From positions 43,975,461-44,039,460 of the forward strand of contig OY747713.1 of assembly GCA_963556495.2 (NCBI GenBank): a stretch of DNA of 64,000 nt, in the 5' to 3' direction. The notes beneath the pieces are model-generated. The model saw only the letters and a program-made list of their open reading frames with translations. It had not been told where the DNA came from and did no database searches. Origin of the DNA: Valencia hispanica. Its lineage: Eukaryota; Chordata; Actinopteri; Cyprinodontiformes; Valenciidae. The translations under genes were made by a program, and so were the position numbers. Positions within the stretch are counted from its first letter, which is position 1, and each line of letters starts with the position of its first letter. This document shows, in pieces, positions 1 through 10,600 of this stretch.

Positions 1-1500
1 CTTCCTGGGCATGGGAACCCCGAGCCTCCCCCCCAGGCTGGGGCTGACACTTAGTCGTTTTTCCGCATCTGGTGCCTCTGGTAAGGAAAGGGGCTGACAC
101 TTAGTCATTTTTCCGCATCTGGTGCCTCTGGTAAGGCGAGTGGCTGACACTTAGTCATTTTTCCGCTTCTGGTGCCTCTGGTAAGGCGAGGGGCTGACAC
201 TTAGGATTTTTTTCGCATCTGGTGCCTCTGGTAAGGCGAGTGGCTGACACTTAGTCATTTTTCCGCATCTGGTGCCTCTGGTAAGGCGAGTGGCTGACAC
301 TTAGTCATTTTTTCGCATCTGGTGCCTCTGGTAAGGCGAGGGGCTGTGGCTGACTCTTTTTACCCAGGGACGGGGCCTCTTCCTGGGCATGGGAACCCCG
401 AGCCTCCCCCCCAGGCTGGGGCTGACACTTAGTCGTTTTTCCTCATCTGGTGCCTCTGGTAAGGCGAGGGGCTGTGGCTGACTCTTTTTACCCAGGGACG
501 GGGCCTCTTCCTGGGCATGGGAACCCCGAGCCTCCCCCCCAGGCTGGGGCTGACACTTAGTCTTTTTTCCGCATCCGGTGCCTCTGGTAAGGCGAGGGGC
601 TGAGTCTCGCTCTTTTTGCCCAGGGACGGGGCCTCTTCCTGGGCATGGGACCCCCCAGTGCCTTCCCCTCCAGGCAGGGTCTCGGTCCCGGCACACGCTC
701 CTACCAACCTGCCGGAGGTGTTTTTCTCGACTGGGCTCCTGGCGACTACCATGAGAGACCATGTCCAATGGGCAACCCATGCTACGCAGTATAGAACCAT
801 ACGCTCGAAGCGTGCCTCTGGTAAGGCGAGTGGCTGACACTTAGTCATTTTTCCGCTTCTGGTGCCTCTGGTAAGGCGAGGGGCTGTGGCTGACTCTTTT
901 TACCCAGGGACGGGGCCTCTTCCTGGGCATGGGAACCCCGAGCCTCCCCCCCAGGCTGGGGCTGACACTTAGTCGTTTTTCCGCATCTGGTGCCTCTGGT
1001 AAGGCGAGGGGCTGTGGCTGACTCTTTTTACCCAGGGACGGGGCCTCTTCCTGGGCATGGGAACCCCGAGCCTCCCCCCCAGGCTGGGGCTGACACTTAG
1101 TCGTTTTTCCGCATCTGGTGCCTCTGGTTAGGCGAGGGGCTGTGGCTGACTCTTTTTACCCAGGGAAGGGGCCTCTTCCTGGGCATGGGAACCCCGAGCC
1201 TCCCCCCCAGGCTGGGGCTGACACTTAGTCGTTTTTCCGCATCTGGTGCCTCTGGTAAGGCGAGGGGCTGTGGCTGACTCTTTTTACCCAGGGACGGGGC
1301 CTCTTCCTGGGCATGGGAAACCCGAGCCTCCCCCCCAGGCTGGGGCTGACACTTAGTCGTTTTTCCGCATCTGGTGCCTCTGGTGAGGCGAGGGGCTGTG
1401 GCTGACTCTTTTTACCCAGGGAAGGGGCCTCTGCCTGGGCATGGGAACCCCGAGCCTCCCCCCCAGGCTGGGGCCGACACTTAGTCGTTTTTACGCATCT
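1..1500. repeat. GC-rich minisatellite, 50 bp and 128 bp periods
   Basis: The core is a 50 bp unit (GCTGACACTTAGTC, then TTTTTCCGCATCTGGTGCC, then TCTGGTAAGGCGAG) that repeats in register at about 43, 92, 142, 192, 242 and 292. Elsewhere the same unit is joined to a 78 bp CCTCTTCCTGGGCATGGGAA-type module, giving a 128 bp higher-order unit that begins at 421 and 549, then at 961, 1089, 1217, 1345 and 1473. A unique 93 bp segment at 714-806 interrupts the array. Open frames on both strands here are by-products of low stop-codon content and shift frame with every unit; I do not call them genes. Confidence 0.9.
714..806. repeat. 93 bp interspersed duplicate, copy 1
   Basis: This segment (begins GGAGGTGTTTTTCTCGACTG, ends CCATACGCTC) recurs without visible change at 2219-2311. 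It lies between minisatellite units in both places, so it is probably part of a larger higher-order repeat unit that spans the 80 bp array. Confidence 0.85.
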
Positions 1501-1570
1501 GGGTTCCTCTGCCTTGCTCCGTGCCTCCAGCCAGCCTGCTCCTTCGTCAGACACGGCCTGCCCTGGCTCC

Positions 1571-2125
1571 AGGACCCAGAACCCGACCCCAAGACTCACC
1601 CAGGGCATGCTGCTCACAGGCCGGAGGGAGAGGAGCTCGAGGCTGGATCCAGGACCCAGGACCCGACCCCGAGACTCACCCAGGGCATGCTGCTCACAGG
1701 CCGGAGGGAGAGGAGCTCGAGGCTGGATCCAGGACCCAGGACCCGACCCCGAGACTCACCCAGGGCATGCTGCTCACAGGCCGGAGGGAGAGGAGCTCGA
1801 GGCTGGATCCAGGACCCAGGACCCGACCCCAAGACTCACCCAGGGCATGCTGCTCACAGGCCGGAGGGAGAGGAGCTCGAGGCTGGATACAGGATCCAGG
1901 ACCCGACCCCAAGACTCACCCAGGGCATGCTGCTCACAGGCCGGAGGGAGAGGAGCTCGAGGCTGGATCCAGGACCCAGGACCCAGGACCCGACCCCAAG
2001 ACTCACCCAGGGCATGCGGCTCACAGGCCGGAGGGAGAGGAGCTCGAGGCTGGATCCAGGACCCAGGACCCGACCCCAAGACTCACCCAGGGCATGCTGC
2101 TCACAGGCCGGAGGGAGAGGACTTG
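1571..2125. repeat. 80 bp tandem repeat, about 7 copies
   Basis: The anchor CCGGAGGGAGAGGA occurs at 1621, 1701, 1781, 1861, 1941, 2028 and 2108. Spacing is exactly 80 bp except for one 87 bp step caused by an extra GGACCCA. Each unit carries GAGCTC and usually GGATCC. Because 80 is not divisible by 3, three consecutive units read through all three frames, so open frames of over 200 codons appear in all plus-strand frames at once and also on the minus strand. I read this as repeat structure, not as a protein. Confidence 0.9.
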
Positions 2126-2218
2126 GGGATCCGGCTCCAGGGCAACGGGCCTTACTCCCAAGACTTAGACTTTTTTTCCTTGCCACGCTCCTAAAAGACT
2201 CGCTCTTACTATCCTGCG

Positions 2219-2311
2219 GGAGGTGTTTTTCTCGACTGGGCTCCTGGCGACTACCATGAGAGACCATGTCCAATGGGCAACCCATGCTACGCAGTATAGA
2301 ACCATACGCTC
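2219..2311. repeat. 93 bp interspersed duplicate, copy 2
   Basis: Second copy of the segment at 714-806, directly followed by more 50 bp minisatellite units. Confidence 0.85.
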
Positions 2312-2316
2312 AGTTC

Positions 2317-2449
2317 GTGCCTCTGGTAAGGCAGCGGGCCGACACTTAGTCGTTTTTACGCATCTGGTGCCTCTGGTAAGGCAGCGGGCCGACACTTAGT
2401 CATTTTTACGCATCTGGTGCCTCTGGTAAGGCAGATAACGACACTTAGA
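2317..2449. repeat. minisatellite, 50 bp units (right edge)
   Basis: Two to three further 50 bp units (GCCTCTGGTAAGGCAGCGGG and GACACTTAGTC, step 50) in a slightly diverged version. The array stops abruptly at about 2449, next to the 3' end of the tyrosine-recombinase gene. Confidence 0.8.
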
Positions 2450-2495
2450 ATATTTTTTTCATTACACAAGACACATTTAGTTGGAAGTTTTTGAT

Positions 2496-2501
2496 TTTAT
2501 T
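2496..2501 (-). terminator. polyadenylation signal of the recombinase gene
   Basis: AATAAA on the minus strand, about 30 nt after the stop codon of the gene at 2530-4445. It is followed by a T-rich stretch. Confidence 0.55.
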
Positions 2502-2529
2502 TCAACAAGTCAGTCCATAGTCTACTTTA

Positions 2530-4445
2530 CTACCCCTCCAACACCAAGAGTCGGTCAAAGTGTTGTCTGATTTCCCTTGCTTGATCTACGTCCAGGTGGA
2601 AAACATAGAACCGGTCAGCTGTGCCAGGGCTGTGACACATGAATTCAGACATTCGCTCGCGCTGTCTCACAGAGTTATGGTTCTTCACATGGGTTGCCAC
2701 TGCGCTCCTGATGTCCGTGAAAGTAGGTCTCCCTGGCAAACCCATCTCTCCCCATGCCACCCGTAAGTACTGATCAATGCTGTGGCCGACAGACCTCCAA
2801 AGGTGGCAAAGGACCTGGTTTGTTGGGGGACGGAGACCGGCCCGGATCTTCAACCATCGATCCAGCCAGTCGAACTCTTCCGGCTTCAGGAAGATCTGGG
2901 CAGTTCCGTATGATCCTTTTGTCTTGTGCTCATGCACGTTAATCAGGTAACCTTGCTCGGGGGACTTGCAGTTCTCCCTGGCCGCCGCAACCTCTTCCAC
3001 AGTCATGTTTACAAGGACCCCCTTTCTGTGGCCATAAATGCACGAGAGATACGCAGCAAAGTAACCAAAGAAAAGATAAGTTAAGCGGCGCGAGGGCTGT
3101 TTGGCGATTTCCTCCAGAAGCTCAGGGATCTTTCTGCTGGCACGCTCCCAACATCTGGTGAGGGTCTGCAGGGAAATTGCCCGCTCTGATTTCTTGGCCT
3201 TCAGCTCGATCTGGTAGGTGAGAAGGCCTCCACGGATCTCCTTAAGACAGTTCTGGATGGTACGACGCACTGAAAAGATCTGTCTCTTGGAGAGCCTGCA
3301 CTGGAACGGCGGTGTGTCAGTCAGGTACCGAAGGAACTTTTGGAGTTGACCCAGATAGTTGTGGACTGTGGACAGCTTCCTTCCATTCCCGAGCAGGTGC
3401 GAAGCCCATCTGCAAACATGCATAAAAAGAACCTGACATCCAAGCATTTTCACAGCAGACCTGCACATCAGGCGAGCGAGGATTACCCATGGATCCGGTG
3501 AACATCGTCTAGGAAGAGCCAGTCGTGTGTTTGCTGGGCTCCCTCTGCCATGTAGGAGAGGAACTCCTTCACCCTCGAAAGCTGTGAGCATGAGTTTTTC
3601 AACTTCATTCGTGACGGGTTGAAACCTTTGATGTAAGCCTGGTAAGCTCCCAAGTACTTTGCTGTGAAAACAACCAGACAAGAAAAGCATGGTCACCTGA
3701 AGCACCATACCAAACCATACCATACCGTACGACACATCAAATCTCCAAGTCACCTACTGATGGATTTAGGGAAAACGTTGCCCCTGGTCCCCGGGTCTGT
3801 GGGTCTGTCCTCGGACAGGTCCACTCCGGCTGCTGCTGCTGCTGTTGTTCTTGCTGCTCCTGCTGGAACCAACGCATAGGGGTCCAGTCTCTCCAGCACC
3901 ACCACTGGGGAGAGGCCAACCCCGGCCGCTGCTCGCCCTGCACCCCGCGGTGGTGCCGGAGCTGAAGGGAGGGTCACTCCGACTGCTGCCTCCCCTGAAA
4001 GAGACACCGGACATGGAGAGAGGACAACCGCGGGCCCTGGATCCGACAGTGGTGCTAGAGCTGAGGAGAGCTCTTGTTCAAGACAGGGTTCAACCCCAAT
4101 ATCAAGCTGTGAGACAAGGGGAGGATTGGGGTTGCTTTCCCTGAGGCTCCGGAGCAGGGAGATGGTTCTTGATTTTTTCGCAGCAGTGATGTTGCGCTCC
4201 CTCTGCTCAATGGAAAGCTCCTGATGGCTGCGTCGCATGTGGTAGTCAAAGCGGGAATTCTTGTACAAACACCCATTCACATTACACGGGTAGTCTCTTA
4301 CATTGACCCGGCCTGAGGAGAGGTTGAGCAAAAGTCTTCTTTCCTCCAGATTGTTAACAAAGTGTGATCTTTTCAGGTGGCTTGGCAATGAGGCGAAGCT
4401 GTTGTTGCAAAGGGGACAGCACCGAGCCTTGCTTCCTGGGTTCAT
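2530..4445 (-). CDS. Crypton-like tyrosine recombinase with N-terminal C2H2 zinc fingers (2 exons)
   Basis: Two minus-strand frames join through a predicted 92 nt intron: exon 1 4445-3754, intron 3753-3662 (donor GTGACT; acceptor TTGTCTGGTTGTTTTCACAG), exon 2 3661-2530. The phase-2 join restores one frame of about 607 residues. Exon 1 carries two zinc fingers, CPLC followed by HLKRSH and CNVNGC followed by HMRRSH, then a Ser/Pro/Ala-rich linker with an Ala run from a CTG-repeat-like tract. Exon 2 has the tyrosine-recombinase layout: GHRKGVLVNMT (box I arginine), a lysine in HKTKGSYGTA, FTDIRSAVATH (box II arginine), MCHSPGTADRFY (histidine and nucleophilic tyrosine). I chose the ATG at 4445; the frame extends upstream only from GTG. 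A pyrimidine tract ending CCTCCTCCAAG just upstream may be a 5'UTR splice acceptor. It could be a mobile Crypton or a domesticated derivative; terminal direct repeats were not found. Confidence 0.68.
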
Positions 4446-4850
4446 GGTTTCCTTGGAGGAGGGGGAAAAAGACAACATTTGTTCCACTTTACCAACCACC
4501 TGTCAACCGGGTGGGCTTTGGCCCAGACCCCCTCTACCCCACCACCAGAACCGAACAGAAAGTCCACCAACCTGCCACGGACAAGGAAAGCCTGCCACCG
4601 ACAAAAGACGTTCACCGGCAGGCACCGCTCTGCCTCAATTAGGGGAAAGGAACAGGTGGGCTTCGACCCGAACCCCCTCGTTCCGAACCGCAGAACCGAA
4701 GACAAAAGAGACCGAGCTGACACCGACAAGTTGCTGCAGCCATCTGACAAGGACAGCCAACGATAAACTCCCTTGATTGAGGCTTGATGTGGAGCAGCTG
4801 TGTGCCATTGTCAGCTGCTGCCACTGTCACAGCCGAGAAGACGGGATAAT
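4446..4850. other. upstream flank of recombinase gene, no gene seen
   Basis: GC-rich sequence with a loose internal duplication (GTGGGCTTTGGCCC near 4513 and GTGGGCTTCGACCC near 4655, each followed by CCCCCTC and AGAACCGAA). It may hold the promoter and 5'UTR of the minus-strand gene. No convincing coding sequence. Confidence 0.4.
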
Positions 4851-4951
4851 ACAGCTAAACAGTAAACAAAGTACATATCACATTCACACGTGCTCGTCAC
4901 GCTTCCGTGGGTACAGTTTGCAGAAGTGCCTGCATCACATATCCGTGAGAC

Positions 4952-5034
4952 GTCAGGATGGCCGAGCGGTCGAAGGTGCTGCGTTAAGGTCGCAGTCTCC
5001 CCTGGAGGCGTGGGTTCAAATCCCACTTCAGACA
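4952..5034 (+). tRNA. tRNA-Leu (AAG), copy 1
   Basis: Starts GTCAGGATGGCCGAGCGGTC with a good A box (TGGCCGAGCGG). The anticodon stem GCTGCG/CGCAG encloses loop TTAAGGT, anticodon AAG. The long variable arm TCTCCCCTGGAGGCG is typical of leucine tRNAs. The T arm is GTGGGTTCAAATCCCAC, with an A where the usual B box has G. The acceptor 3' strand TTCAGAC leaves one mismatch. Confidence 0.85.
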
Positions 5035-5269
5035 ACAACACCTCCCCTTTTCCAAGCAGACTGTACTAAAAGAGTTCATGTTTAAGGAGGAAGATTTTTT
5101 GACTCCTGACTACAGTGATTCCGGTGTCTCAATTTGAACAGGTAACATGTGAAATTTTGCCAGTAGTCACTGTGAAAGTAGAACTTTGCTGAACTCTAAA
5201 TCAAACGCCAAGGGCTCTAAGCCGTTGGTGGATATTCAATCCAAAGGTACCAGCAAAGCTAAGTATGAG

Positions 5270-5352
5270 GTCAGGATGGCGGAGCGGTCAAAGGCGCTGC
5301 GTTCAGGTCGCAGTCTCCCCTGGAGGCGTGGGTTCAAATCCCACTTCTGACA
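5270..5352 (+). tRNA. tRNA-Leu (CAG), copy 2
   Basis: Same architecture, with loop TTCAGGT giving anticodon CAG. Acceptor GTCAGGA pairs throughout with TTCTGAC, counting one G-T wobble. The A box has GGCGGAGCGG instead of GGCCGAGCGG. Best-preserved uninterrupted copy of the array. Confidence 0.87.
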
Positions 5353-5941
5353 TCTTTGTATGATTTCAATGAGGTGATACACAAACACACTGTGCTTGAT
5401 GGGATCATATTTTGGCAAGAAGATGTTTGCAAAGTTTCAACTTGCTTGGTTAAAGCCAGAACAAGAGTCTCTGGTCAGATAAGCCAACATCCGTCAGAGA
5501 TGTCAGAGACCTCGCTAGGTGTAATGGCAGTGGTTTAATCTAGAATTTGCTTAAGTAAGCACTATAGTACCTTAACACACCATAAAGAGGATGTGTTTTG
5601 TTAAAAGACATTCCATGCTTCTCTTTATCTTGGAAGAATGTCCCTTTTCAAAGTCCTCAAATGTTGGCCATTGAACTTTGTAGATTATTGCCGATATGTC
5701 ATGTTTTACACAAAGCTTATATCACGGCTATATGTAAGTAGGGACCACAGGAATGCACAGAATACCTATTGGTGGAATAAAAGAAATACAAACTGTAGGT
5801 ATAAACTGGAGCAAAATGTGGTCAATTTTCCAGGTTGTTACAAGCTAAACAGTCAACAAAGTACATATCACATTCACACGTGCTCGTCACGCTTCCGTGG
5901 GTACAGTTTGCAGAAGTGCCTGCATCGTATATCCGTGAGAC

Positions 5942-5971
5942 GTCAGGATGGCCGAGCGGTCAAAGGCGCTG
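5942..5971 (+). pseudogene. tRNA-Leu copy 3, 5' part, split by LINE
   Basis: The first 30 nt of a tRNA-Leu gene (acceptor 5' strand, D arm, start of anticodon stem) ending AAGGCGCTG. It then stops, and LINE sequence begins at 5972. The remainder lies 6.2 kb away at 12187-12248 and repeats the last 9 nt. Confidence 0.9.
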
Positions 5972-6113
5972 GCAAGCTCGTTAGTGGCAGCTGTGCAGCT
6001 GGAAGATAAGTTTTTGTGGAGACTGTGCTGAAGTTTTCTGCGTTTTTCTTGGTTTTCTCTGCGTATTTGAGTTTGTTTCATTGACTTTCAGTTATTAAAG
6101 TAGTTTTTGAAAC

Positions 6114-6143
6114 CCTCCCCTGCAGTTTTTCTGTAAGGGGAGG
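6114..6143 (+). other. hairpin in LINE 5'UTR
   Basis: CCTCCCCTGCAG and CTGTAAGGGGAGG form a stem of about 12 bp with one mismatch around a short T-rich loop, roughly 100 nt before the ORF1 start. Possible RNA element of the retrotransposon transcript. Confidence 0.5.
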
Positions 6144-6240
6144 CGCTTTCTTTTTCAAATTATGATAGATCAATCGGTAAACGGACAAGGAATGGACAAG
6201 GACAAAGAGCAAGGTGTGGTGGACAAAAAGTGAAAGTCAG

Positions 6241-7644
6241 ATGGATCAAGAATCAAGACAGAATAAGAATGGATCACCAATGATTAACAACCGAGATACA
6301 CAGGAGCAGCGGAATTCAGATAAGATGAGTATCAAATTCAGTAAAGAATTAACAGTTAAGATAGATCTGGAAGGGGAGGAGAGAGTGTCAGTTATGCAAT
6401 TGATCAGGACAATCAGGTTGCTATGTGGTGGGATTATCGGCTGCAGACAGACTGCCCCTCGATCTTATGAAATAGCAATGTCAAATGAACATGCCAGAGA
6501 CAAATTGATGGACGGTTTCAAAATTGGGAGTACTAGAGTGGTTTCCTCACCAATGATCTCAGATGAGATGATTGTTTCTTTCCTCAATCTTCCTTTCCAC
6601 GTAGAGGATGAGGAAATAATTGAAAAATTGAGGGGATGGGGTGTCCAGCCAGTTTCTTCAATAAGGAGGAGGAACTGGCCCGGCTCCAATATTGCAGACG
6701 GAACTAGATTCCTCAAAGTTCGATTTACAGATGAGATTAGGTCATTGCCATATTCTACTAAATTTCAGACAGTCAATGGAGCCCAATTTTTCAGAGTCAT
6801 ACATGACCGACAGGTGAGGGTCTGCAGAATCTGTCTGCAGCCAGGCCATATTTTGAGGGAGTGCCCTGATTTTCTCTGTCAGAAGTGTGGGAAGCAGGGC
6901 CATTATGCCCGAGAGTGCAGTGGAAATGCGGAGCGGTGTGCAGTATGCTTCAATATAACTAATAATTGTATTTGTAATCATAGCAGCCAGGAGCCTTCTA
7001 TGGATGAGCAGTCCTTTGAGTCTGCTCCAGAATTGGAAAAGGACAATGAGGAGGCTGAAAATGTGCCCGAAAGTGACTCTGCGCCTTTGGAGATACTGAT
7101 GTCACCCTCCAATTCAGTTGGGGGGGATGCTGAGGAGCTAGCGCCCACCCCTCGGATGGAGTGGATTTTTGGAAATCCTCGGGGTCTGGCAAAGGGGGGC
7201 GAATCTGAAAGGGATGCCACTCCGGAGCCAGCAGGGAGGACCTCGGTGTTGGGTCCTACTTTGTATGAGTCTGGCCAGGTAGCTCCACCTAATGAAGGAG
7301 AGCTTGTCACAAGTGGACAGAAGCTCGTAACGGCAAAACAGGGTAAGGAGGTCGAAAGAGACAGAAGTCTTTTGAGGAGAGAGAGAGACCGTAGTCGGAG
7401 TCCTGTTAAGGCTGAGGTAGCCCGGAAAACAAGCAACTCTGAATGGGGAAACTCGTTGCAGGATGTTTGCTTTGCTGTACCTTCCGTGCCAGACTCGTGC
7501 CCCGAGAGCACCGGCGCAGTAGATAAGCAATCATCAGAGGGGGATTCTGAGAGGGAGTCAGAATTGGGGGCTGGAAAACACAGGCAAACCTCGAGCAGGA
7601 AATCGACGAAAGAGAGGAAAAAACTAAATGGTAAGAGAAAATGA
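6241..7644 (+). CDS. LINE ORF1: RNA-binding protein with CCHC zinc knuckles
   Basis: 467 residues from the first in-frame ATG; the open frame extends upstream only from GTG. The N-terminal half (about residues 25-180) looks like an RRM-like fold, with conserved stretches such as VSVMQLIRTIRLLCGG and VVSSPMISDEMIVSFLNLPF. Residues about 195-235 hold two perfect CCHC knuckles, CRICLQPGHILREC and CQKCGKQGHYAREC, plus a partial third, CAVCFNITNNC. The C-terminal part is acidic, then Arg/Ser-rich (RDRSRSPVKAE). By family, ORF1 coats the element's RNA and acts as a nucleic-acid chaperone. Its stop overlaps the first ATG of ORF2 as ATGA at 7641-7644. A short upstream ORF (6192-6233) precedes it. Confidence 0.85.
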   Translation: MDQESRQNKNGSPMINNRDTQEQRNSDKMSIKFSKELTVKIDLEGEERVSVMQLIRTIRLLCGGIIGCRQTAPRSYEIAMSNEHARDKLMDGFKIGSTRVVSSPMISDEMIVSFLNLPFHVEDEEIIEKLRGWGVQPVSSIRRRNWPGSNIADGTRFLKVRFTDEIRSLPYSTKFQTVNGAQFFRVIHDRQVRVCRICLQPGHILRECPDFLCQKCGKQGHYARECSGNAERCAVCFNITNNCICNHSSQEPSMDEQSFESAPELEKDNEEAENVPESDSAPLEILMSPSNSVGGDAEELAPTPRMEWIFGNPRGLAKGGESERDATPEPAGRTSVLGPTLYESGQVAPPNEGELVTSGQKLVTAKQGKEVERDRSLLRRERDRSRSPVKAEVARKTSNSEWGNSLQDVCFAVPSVPDSCPESTGAVDKQSSEGDSERESELGAGKHRQTSSRKSTKERKKLNGKRK

Positions 7645-10600
7645 TGGCTGAGGTGTGTGACTGTGCCTCTTATTATTCCCGGTGCACTCTTGTGGGGGAA
7701 GTACAGTGGAGGGGGGTCGGGGCATACTCACCGAAATGTGTATGGCTGAGGAGGGAGCTCCTGATCGGCCTGATACTTTTGTCATGGCATGAGACTGTTC
7801 TCCTCTCAATTTGGTTCTCTTTGTGTGTTATGTTTATAGAAATTGATCAGAGGAATGAGCTCATTTTGTTTTTCTCCCTATCGAATAGGAAAGCGCGGAG
7901 GAGCAGTGTTGGAATTGTGAAGAAGTGGGGAACGCACACTTTTCCAGCCGTGTGGGAAGACGGAAGGACACGAACAGGAAACTTCACTGAAAGTCTTGGA
8001 AATTGCCCTGACCTCTGGAGAAAAGAAGACAACATAAGAAACGATGGAACAAATGAGAAAGAGTGGACAGTTCTAAGGAAGGGAAAGAGTGAGGTATGGA
8101 GAAGACAACAATTCTCCTCCACTATTTACTGTAACATGACCTGGCCATTATCACTTGTGTCACTGAACTGTAATGGACTAAGAAACTATGAAAGAGCCCA
8201 AATGATATGTAGATTACTCAGAGGAGACATAATATGTCTGCAAGAAACTCACTGGACTTCAGAAATGGAAAAGAAAGTAACTGCATCATTGAAGGGAAGT
8301 TTTTATATAAACAATGGCTCTGAAAATGCATGTGGTGTGGCAATATGGTTCAAGGAATGTGATGTTTCCTCTCTAGTAGAGGTATATAAGGACAACGAAG
8401 GAAGACTACTAATAGTTGATTTTGTGTATGCAGGAGAATCTTATAGACTGATTAATGTATATGTTCCAAATTTAGAGACAGAAAAAAGGAAGTTTTTGGC
8501 AAATATAAAAGTTTGGTTGAATGATAGAACTATAGTTTTAGGCGACTTTAATTTGAAATTATGTAGATTAGATTATGGAAATAATGTAGCAATAAAACAT
8601 CGCTCCTCGAAAACAATACTAACTAAAATAATGGAAGAGAAAAATCTAATAGATGCCTGGAGAGCTCTGAATCCAAACAAACAAGTCTTTTCAAGGAGGC
8701 AGCTTGTACAAGGGGTCCTAAAACAGAGTAGGATAGATTTATGTTTGGTAACTAATGATCTTTTTCTATTAGTAAATAAAATTGGTTATAAGTTTATTGG
8801 AGGGGGAGATCATGCAATGCTATATTGCTCAATAGGAAGTAGAATTACAAACAGATCCGGGGGCATATGGTGCCTCAATAATTCGCTTTTGGAATGTGAA
8901 GTATACAAAAGAATGATAAAAAACTTATTAATAGATGAGAGAGAAGATGACATATTTGAACAGGATATTTGCAGGTGGTGGGAGAAGATGAAGAATCTGA
9001 TCAAATTAAAAACAATTAGGTTTGCCAAAGTTAGAAGTTTTAGACACTCAGAAAGAGAGAAAAGTCTTAGACGAGAGTTGGAAAAGGAGGCAGAGAAAAT
9101 AGAAAAGGATCCTGATAGAGAAATAACACACTTTGTGCAGCTAAAAACCGAACTAGGGGATCTTGAACGGCTGAGGTGGAGGGGACAGCTCATTAGAAGC
9201 AGGGCAGATTATGCTGTAAAAGGAGAAAAATGCAATGACTTTTTCTTTAACTTGGAGAAAACAAGACAAAAACGTCAATACATAACTAAATTGAGGAACG
9301 AGGAAGGAAAGGAATTAAATGAATTGGCAGATATAGTCATAGAGGCTGAAGATTTTTACAGGAATTTATTCAGGAGTTCTAAAACAAGAGAAGAAGACAT
9401 TAATATAGCATTGAATGCAGTCGACAGACGATTAAGTAAGGATGATAGTGAATTATGTGATTTGGATATCATAGAAAAAGAAATAGGGCTTGCCATTTCA
9501 CAATTGAAGTCCAATAAAAGTCCAGGTTTGGATGGGTTACCGGGAGAATTTTATAAAACATTCTCGGAAGAGCTCCTACCAATATTGGGGAAAGTATATT
9601 CAGAAATGGAGAGATGAAATAAAATAAGTGAACAAATGGCAACAGGTGTAATCATATTGATATATAAAAAGAAAGGCAGTGCATTGAATCTTGAAAATTA
9701 CAGACCAATCACTCTTTTAAATACAGATTACAAAATATTGTCCAAAATATTAGCGAACCGGATTAAAGATATAGTAGAAACCATTGTGCAACCCCCACAG
9801 GCTTATGCAGTACCAGGACGAGAATTAACAGACATGTTAAACTCTGTGAGAGATGTTGTGGACAAGATGAACCAGGAAAAAGCTGGTGGAATTTTAATAA
9901 GTATTGATCTTAAGAAAGCTTTTGACCGTGTAGATCATTCATATTTAGGGAAATTACTGCAAAAATATGGCTTTGGTGAGAGACTTAGAAACTGGGTCAG
10001 ACTACTAACAAGAAATGCAAAAAGTAGATTGAAAATTAATGGTATATTAACAGACTCATTTAATTTGGAAAGATCTGTGAGACAAGGCTGTCCTTTGTCA
10101 GCAATACTTTACACACTGACAGCCGAGCCCCTCGCAGCGCTGATCAGATCAAATATGGATGTTAAAGGGATTGTGGTACCTGGTGGGACACAAAGTAAAA
10201 TCTTCCAATATGCTGATGATATAACGGTAACAGTACAGGATCTAAATAGTGTCAAAAATGTTTTACAAATTCTCAAGATATATGAAGGTGCATCAAGGGC
10301 CCAAGTTAATCTAACAAAGTCGGAAATAATGTTTTTTGGAGATCAGAGACATGAACAGTATGACCTACCCCTAAAGATATGTGAGGAAAATGTAAAAATA
10401 TTAGGTATACATTTTGGCAGGGATCAAACACAGGCTAGAGACACCACATGGGCAGGAGTAATAAACAAAATTAAAACAACTCTGTTTTTGTGGAAGCAAA
10501 GATCTTTAAAGCTGAAAGGAAAGATCTTGATAGCAAATAATTTGCTAATCTCAAAGTTAGGATATGTTATAAATGTTCTGGACATGCCAAGTTGGGTCAT

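Noticed and set aside
301..2395. Many open frames of 70-270 codons on both strands
   Set aside because: They follow the tandem repeats, shift frame with each unit, and occur on both strands at once.
1..2449. Regularly spaced repeats reminiscent of a CRISPR array
   Set aside because: Units are directly tandem with no variable spacers, in a eukaryotic context.
6465..7530. Minus-strand open frames inside LINE ORF1
   Set aside because: Shadows of ORF1; no recognisable domain.
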